A stretch of DNA of 35,253 nucleotides from positions 2,501 to 37,753 of the forward strand of contig JAQGDQ010001503.1 of the NCBI GenBank assembly GCA_030141605.1, in the 5' to 3' direction. Below the pieces are notes generated by a model, which was not told the origin of the DNA, did not search any database, and was given only the letters and a program-made list of their open reading frames with translations. Both the position numbers and the translations under genes were made by a program. Each line of letters opens with the position of its first letter. Within the stretch, counting starts at the first letter, position 1. Below, piece after piece: positions 31,205 through 35,253 of this stretch. Source of the stretch: Tubiluchus corallicola (taxonomy: Eukaryota > Priapulida > Priapulimorpha > Priapulimorphida > Tubiluchidae).

Positions 31205-31569
31205 TAACTGAAACAAAGCAAGATGAAATCACCTGTTTTTCTAAAGTAATGTACGTCACATCAACGAAAGAAACAAAGCAAGATAATCACCTGTTTTTCT
31301 AAAGTAATGTACGTCACATCAACGATAGAAACAAAGCAAAATGAAATCACCTGTTTTTTTAAAGTAATGTACGTCACATCAACGATAGAAACAAAGCAAA
31401 ATGAAATCACCTGTTTTTCTAAAGTAATGTACGTCACATCAACGATAGAAACAAAGCAAAATGAAATCACCTGTTTTTCTAAAGTAATGTACGTCACATC
31501 AACGAAAGAAACAAAGCAAGATGAAATCACCTGTGTTTTTTTAAAGTAATGTACGTCACATCAACGACA
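31205..31569. repeat. 60-bp tandem repeat, about 6 copies
   Basis: The unit contains GAAACAAAGCAAGATGAAAT, CACCTGTTTTTCTAAAGTAA and TGTACGTCACATCAACGA. GTACGTCACATCAACGA recurs at about 31249, 31307, 31367, 31427, 31487 and 31548. Every unit has a near-CRE (reverse complement TGACGTAC). The period is a multiple of three, so frames are open on both strands. Confidence 0.94.
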
Positions 31570-31937
31570 GAACAATGGACGCAAACACTCTTGAACAATA
31601 GCGCTTAACACACTCACTGTACGCAATAACTCTCTACCGACACCAGCCACAGAAAAATACACAAGAAGAGAATTCGGTAACGTCCAAACTTGCACCACTT
31701 ACAAGTTTTTAGAACACACGTAGCCTAGGTGAACTTTCTTAGATTAAAACTATGCACACGCATATTGAAAACACATGCTTCGACCATCGCATTCCATCGA
31801 CTAACTACCTACACATGCTTGCCTGATTGAAATACAGCATGATCGCCAGGCGCATGCAACCCATAACGCATCATCGTCTGCTAACTCTGCTCGCGCCTCG
31901 AAGCCAAAGGAGATCTAAACAAAAGATGCGAACGGCG
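31570..31937. other. Intron 2 stretch, no gene seen
   Basis: Unique-looking sequence of moderate GC content between the 60-bp array and the 170-bp dispersed repeat. Confidence 0.4.
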
Positions 31938-32109
31938 CTTATATTTTAACATTGCGAGCTTTCCAAGCTGTTAATAAATGCACTAAGAACTTTGAAAAAC
32001 GCAGAGAAGTCTTACGTGAACTCTAAATAGTCCTTCAAATTACAGTGAACCTGAGCATGACCATAAAAATTTCCAAAACATTTAATAGATGGCTGCACTA
32101 TCCAGTAGC
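31938..32109 (+). repeat. Dispersed 170-bp repeat, copy 1
   Basis: TTATATTTTAACATTGCGAG, CTTTCCAAGCTGTTAATAAA and GAACTCTAAATAGTCCTTCA through CTATCCAGTAGCA match 34368-34534 at high identity in the same orientation. It lies in intron 2, about 340 bases from exon 2. Nature unknown; no termini recognised. Confidence 0.88.
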
Positions 32110-32450
32110 ACAAGGACTCGCAAATAACATTATCTGTTGGACTAAGTCTCCGATCCCGTGTGGTCGTAAGAGGCATCATTTTAATTATAGCAATTTTTTA
32201 ATTATTGGGGCCATGTTTGACATTTGAAATAAAACTGCCTTAAATAAGCTAGAGAATTAAATAAACTGTATAAAATTTCAAGAATTCACTGGCAAATTAT
32301 AGCCACATGCAGTATTATCAAACAGGATGATAGGCACTGTCAAGAAGTTACCGTAGCTACCGTCGAGAGGCACCTTTGAACGGGTCACTAAAGTTTCTTG
32401 CAACAGACAATTTAACAAAGAAATAATAAAAAAGAGAATTCATAACTTAC

Positions 32451-32524
32451 GTCAAAATTTCTACAGCTCGCTGTATGTCGGTAAAATTTCCACCGATGGT
32501 CAATGCTTCAATTTCATTATCACT
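32451..32524 (-). CDS. PPP4R4: PPP4R4 coding exon 2
   Basis: On the minus strand a TTTTTAG acceptor (plus 32525-32531) precedes 74 coding bases that end at a GTAAG donor (plus 32446-32450). The peptide includes EIEALTIGGNFTDIQRAVEI, which lines up with EIERLTVDEDLSDIERAVYL of remembered vertebrate PPP4R4 without a gap. This is the acidic lead-in to the HEAT repeats. The exon starts in phase 0 and ends with two bases (AC) of a threonine codon that the first base of exon 3 completes. The AGAG at the acceptor would allow a two-base alternative, but only the chosen cut keeps the phase with exon 1. Confidence 0.85.
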
Positions 32525-33539
32525 CTAAAAACAATATAAGGAGATTTTCATGAAAATACACGTATTTAAACAGTCAGTTGAAGTTCATAAGCACAAGTTT
32601 GTTGTGAATGGGTAAATCGCTGGAATTCTATGATCTTGCAGATGAAAGAACAGTTTTTGTTTTTGGCCTGCTGATAACTTAAAAATGAACTCAATGTCAA
32701 TCTACACTAATTATTATACAAGTTATCAAGCAATCATAGGTACTTAGTTTTTGATAGACGTATAGCTTCTGACGTATAGTAGGCTAATAATTACGTCTAG
32801 TCTCTTCTGTCCTGGTTCTCGGCAAATCAGATTTTTTTTCAATATAACATAACATTTTCACACGACTAAAAAACTACAAAAGTGAGAAAAGCAAAAAGAA
32901 GTGAAAAGAAAACAAAGTAAAATAAAACAAAGCAAAGCATAACAAACAGTCTGAAACAAACGAAATGTAATACAGCCATCAACACATTAGGTTTATAGGC
33001 ATATTTTGCTAATTCAACTAAGATGGGTGCTGTTGTTGAAAAGAAACATTAGTTTACCTGATTACACGTGTTTCTTCTACATTGTTATTGATTTTTTGTT
33101 GTCTGTTTAAGGAGAATTCTTCATTAATCGTTATTCTTGAATAATTTCACTTTGGGACAACTCAATCGATGAGCTGTATTAGATCTTTTATACCACAAGA
33201 GAACATAGCAAGACAGACAGAACTAAGCATCTAACTTTTTAGCGAGTTTATCCAATTACCCTCATTTTTTAATAGCAAAATGTCTTGTAATTATTCGTTA
33301 TCAAATAAATCTAACTTAACCACTCATCTGGGAGGCAATACTGGTAAAACTAAATTCCACACGTATGAGGAATTGAACTAGCTCCGGTAAGCACCCCAAA
33401 TGTCGAGACAACAGAAAAACAGTGTTGTCATAATTTAAAAATTTTAGTCTCTTAAAAAATTCAAATTCAAAGTTAAAATTATTGAAGAAAAAACTTATAT
33501 ACCTTGACAATTAATTTGTAATCATAATCGTGAACCTAC
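32525..33539 (-). other. Intron 1 of PPP4R4
   Basis: 1015 bp between donor GTAGGT (33539-33534) and acceptor TTTTTAG (32531-32525). AT-rich, with an AAAGCAAAG-type purine stretch at 32880-32950 (pyrimidine-rich on the gene strand). No recognised element, unlike the larger introns. Confidence 0.65.
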
Positions 33540-33587
33540 TTTAATTGACTTTTTGACGGACTTTTCAAGTTCAGCAATTAAGTCCAT
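33540..33587 (-). CDS. PPP4R4: PPP4R4 coding exon 1 (start codon, 16 codons)
   Basis: Read on the minus strand, an ATG at 33587-33585 opens 16 codons (MDLIAELEKSVKKSIK) ending exactly at a GTAGGT donor (plus 33534-33539). The start context is ACG-ATG-G, with A at -3 and G at +4, a strong initiation context; an in-frame stop lies 12 codons upstream (33621-33623). The exon ends in phase 0, and exon 2 begins in phase 0. The basic tail (KKSIK) falls where vertebrate PPP4R4, as I remember it, has a similar basic RRSLK just before the TPEEIERL segment. The vertebrate protein has some 20 extra N-terminal residues that are absent here. This is the weakest of the four exons because it is so short. The phase fit, the strong start context and the matching position are what support it. 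Confidence 0.68.
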
Positions 33588-33720
33588 CGTGATGATCAAA
33601 TAAGCGTAAAATTTATTATCTTATCACGCAGCAACACCTACTAGAACGCTGCCGCCATGAAATGTTTATCTGTATGTGGCGCCATCGAGTGTGCGAAACT
33701 AATAATAGTAATTTCGACGA
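33588..33720 (-). promoter_or_regulatory. Likely 5' UTR/promoter-proximal region of PPP4R4, with upstream ORF
   Basis: On the minus strand, upstream of the start codon, there are two GC-rich YY1-like motifs, ATGGCGGC (ATG at 33658-33656) and ATGGCGCC (ATG at 33685-33683). YY1-type ATGGCGGC motifs often sit just downstream of TATA-less start sites in animals, so transcription may begin near 33690-33720; this is inference. The two ATGs share one frame, giving a 14-codon upstream ORF that stops at TAG (33643-33641), about 54 bases before the main ATG. Both upstream ATGs have T at -3, a weaker context than the main start. No convincing TATA box was seen. Confidence 0.4.
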
Positions 33721-33937
33721 GTGTGACAAATGAATTAGCACTATTATGATTCATTTCACTGGGCAACTTGAGCTTTCATCCTCTTATAATCAGTTACCAT
33801 CTAATATTAAGATCTATTCTCGATTTCACTAACATGCCAAATAAATATTTATTCCACCATTTTGGATATATCAAAAATGTTTCGTAGCAGTTTTGCAGTG
33901 GCTTATTGTGGCAGCTTGTGCATAATACAGCCTTTTC

Positions 33938-34052
<115 letters not shown>

Positions 34053-34367
34053 TTACATCAAACGGCTTCATTCTGGAACAAAACTTGTAAAGGGTGTAAA
34101 CTTGGAGCCGAGGAAATTTGGAACAAAATTAATCTGGGAATATTGTAAGAAAACTGCTTCATTTATATTCCACAAACTGTTCTGATGCAAACATCAGACA
34201 AAATTTTAATGGCGAAATGATTTATTTAATAATTAAACATAAGCAGAACTTAATAAGTGATCAATAAAGATTTGCAAATCAGCGAAAACATTACACGAGT
34301 GACAAAAAACAGCAGCATTCCCCTTTTACATTGATGCTTTAAACATTCATTAAATATATTATGTATT

Positions 34368-34534
34368 ATATTTTAACATTGCGAGCTTTCCAAGCTGTTA
34401 ATAAATGCACTATCAACTTTGAAAAACGCAAAGAGTCTTGCGTGAACTCTAAATAGTCCTTCAAATTATAGTAATCCTGAGCATGACCATAAAAATTTCT
34501 AAAACCATTAATAGATGGCGACACTATCCAGTAG
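34368..34534 (+). repeat. Dispersed 170-bp repeat, copy 2
   Basis: This is a direct copy of 31938-32109, on the other side of PPP4R4 exons 1 and 2, in the 5' flank. Confidence 0.88.
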
Positions 34535-34639
34535 CATATTTCCGGCAGCAATAGCTAAGCCTAAATGACTTAAATTGTTTGTTTGCGATACTTGCTTGCG
34601 AATATAGTTATATTTATATTATGTATATTTATACATATT

Positions 34640-34740
34640 TAGTTTAGTTAAGTTTAGTTTATTTGACAACCATACAATAAAATAAACAAAAATATTATAT
34701 TTGTGACAATAAAATAGTCAATAGGCTGCGGAAGGGACGC
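34640..34740 (-). mobile_element. LINE 3' tail, inverted, with (ACTAA)n-type end
   Basis: The reverse complement reads GGTTGTCAAATAAACTAAAC followed by TTAACTAAACTAAA, an AATAAA-like signal with a pentamer tail. Only the tip is recognisable. Confidence 0.4.
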
Positions 34741-34874
34741 ATAGAGATACATTGCTTGAATCGCCTTATAATGTGAAACACAACATTACAGAATATTCTA
34801 AACAAAGTAATTTAATATAAAACAAGTCTAAGAGAGCTAACCATTACTTTTAACGGTTATAATGGATTTAAAGC

Positions 34875-35000
34875 GACCTGATTTGTTTAACCTGTAATGG
34901 TAGAGAATGTTTACTTGATTACAGAGTTCGTTCCATTGTGGGTATTTGTCCTAATTTGTTTTAGATTATTTGTTCTGGAATTGAAGATTGGAGTTAAAAA
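34875..35000 (+). mobile_element. Fragment of the hAT-like element interior
   Basis: CCTGATTTGTTTAACCTGTA corresponds to ACTTGATTTGTTTAACCTGT at 14460, and TTGAAGATTGGAGT corresponds to CTCAAGATTGGAGT at 14641, with a deletion between. It runs into the AGT microsatellite. Confidence 0.45.
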
Positions 35001-35012
35001 AATGCAATAGCG

Positions 35013-35083
<71 letters not shown>

Positions 35084-35120
35084 CGTAGTAGTAGTAGTAG
35101 TAGTAGTAGTAGTAATAGTT

Positions 35121-35155
<35 letters not shown>

Positions 35156-35180
35156 CGAAGAAGTAGTAGTAGTAGTAGTG

Positions 35181-35224
<44 letters not shown>

Positions 35225-35253
35225 CGTAGTAGTAGTAGTAGTAGTAGTAGTTG
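35013..35253. repeat. (AGT)n trinucleotide repeat, runs off the right edge
   Basis: About 80 AGT units with occasional AGTCGT, AATAGTTGT, CGAAGA and GGT interruptions. The window ends inside it. Confidence 0.97.

Larger units (their letters stand above)
1..33720 (-). other. PPP4R4: PPP4R4 gene body (5' part; runs off the left edge)
   Basis: The gene runs right to left. Introns are 32525-33539 (intron 1), 12170-32450 (intron 2), 5683-12066 (intron 3) and 1-5534 (intron 4, open-ended). All donors and acceptors seen are GT and AG. Exon phases are consistent across the three internal junctions. Under 2 percent of the locus in view is coding; almost everything recognisable in the introns is a repeat. 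The upstream limit near 33720 is a guess from 5'-flank motifs, as no transcript is available. Confidence 0.85.

Noticed and set aside
31261-31549. Repetitive 80-90 codon frames on both strands of the 60-bp array
   Set aside because: Open in both directions because of the period; composition reflects the DNA repeat.

Overview
This window looks like nuclear DNA of an invertebrate animal. It is AT-rich and intron-dominated, with GT-AG splice sites, many micro- and minisatellites, truncated LINE 3' ends, tRNA-derived SINE pieces and several families of short inverted-repeat transposons. There are no bacterial-type operons, and no long ORF survives once repeats are set aside. I cannot name the species; introns of 6 kb and 20 kb argue against a very compact genome.

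The only host gene I can support is the 5' part of a minus-strand gene for protein phosphatase 4 regulatory subunit 4 (PPP4R4), a HEAT-repeat subunit of PP4. Four consecutive coding exons can be read right to left: exon 1 with the start codon (33540-33587), exon 2 (32451-32524), exon 3 (12067-12169) and exon 4 (5535-5682). Their splice phases fit one another exactly, and together they encode about 125 residues that align without a gap to the N-terminus of vertebrate PPP4R4 as I remember it. The gene continues off the left edge. Intron 1 is about 1.0 kb, intron 2 about 20.3 kb, intron 3 about 6.4 kb, and intron 4 is at least 5.5 kb.

Layout. Positions 1-5534 (intron 4) hold three copies of a TTAA-flanked MITE (family A), a fragment of a second one (family C), and two related CT/GA arrays. 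The second array begins about 15 bases beyond the exon 4 donor. Positions 5683-12066 (intron 3) hold a GAT microsatellite, TTAA MITEs of families B and C, a nested higher-order satellite (about 63, 127 and 254 bp), a 44-bp satellite and a LINE 3' end. Positions 12170-32450 (intron 2) hold another family A MITE abutting a hAT end; satellites with periods of 65, 118, 34, 129 and 60 bp; a 424-bp MITE with a 6-bp direct flank repeat; a full-length family B MITE; an 805-bp foldback-like element; SINE pieces; and several LINE 3' ends. Positions 33588-35253 are the 5' flank, with an upstream ORF, two YY1-like motifs, and TAA and AGT microsatellites.

I see no new enzymatic or defence system. The observations most worth checking are: the three TTAA MITE families that share terminal bases, with five perfect CREB/ATF palindromes falling in five of their copies; a 65-bp satellite that seems to have grown from a tRNA-SINE head; the three-level intronic satellite; and a pair of direct repeats bracketing the first two exons of PPP4R4. 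Family assignments rest on remembered protein and transposon features, not on a search.
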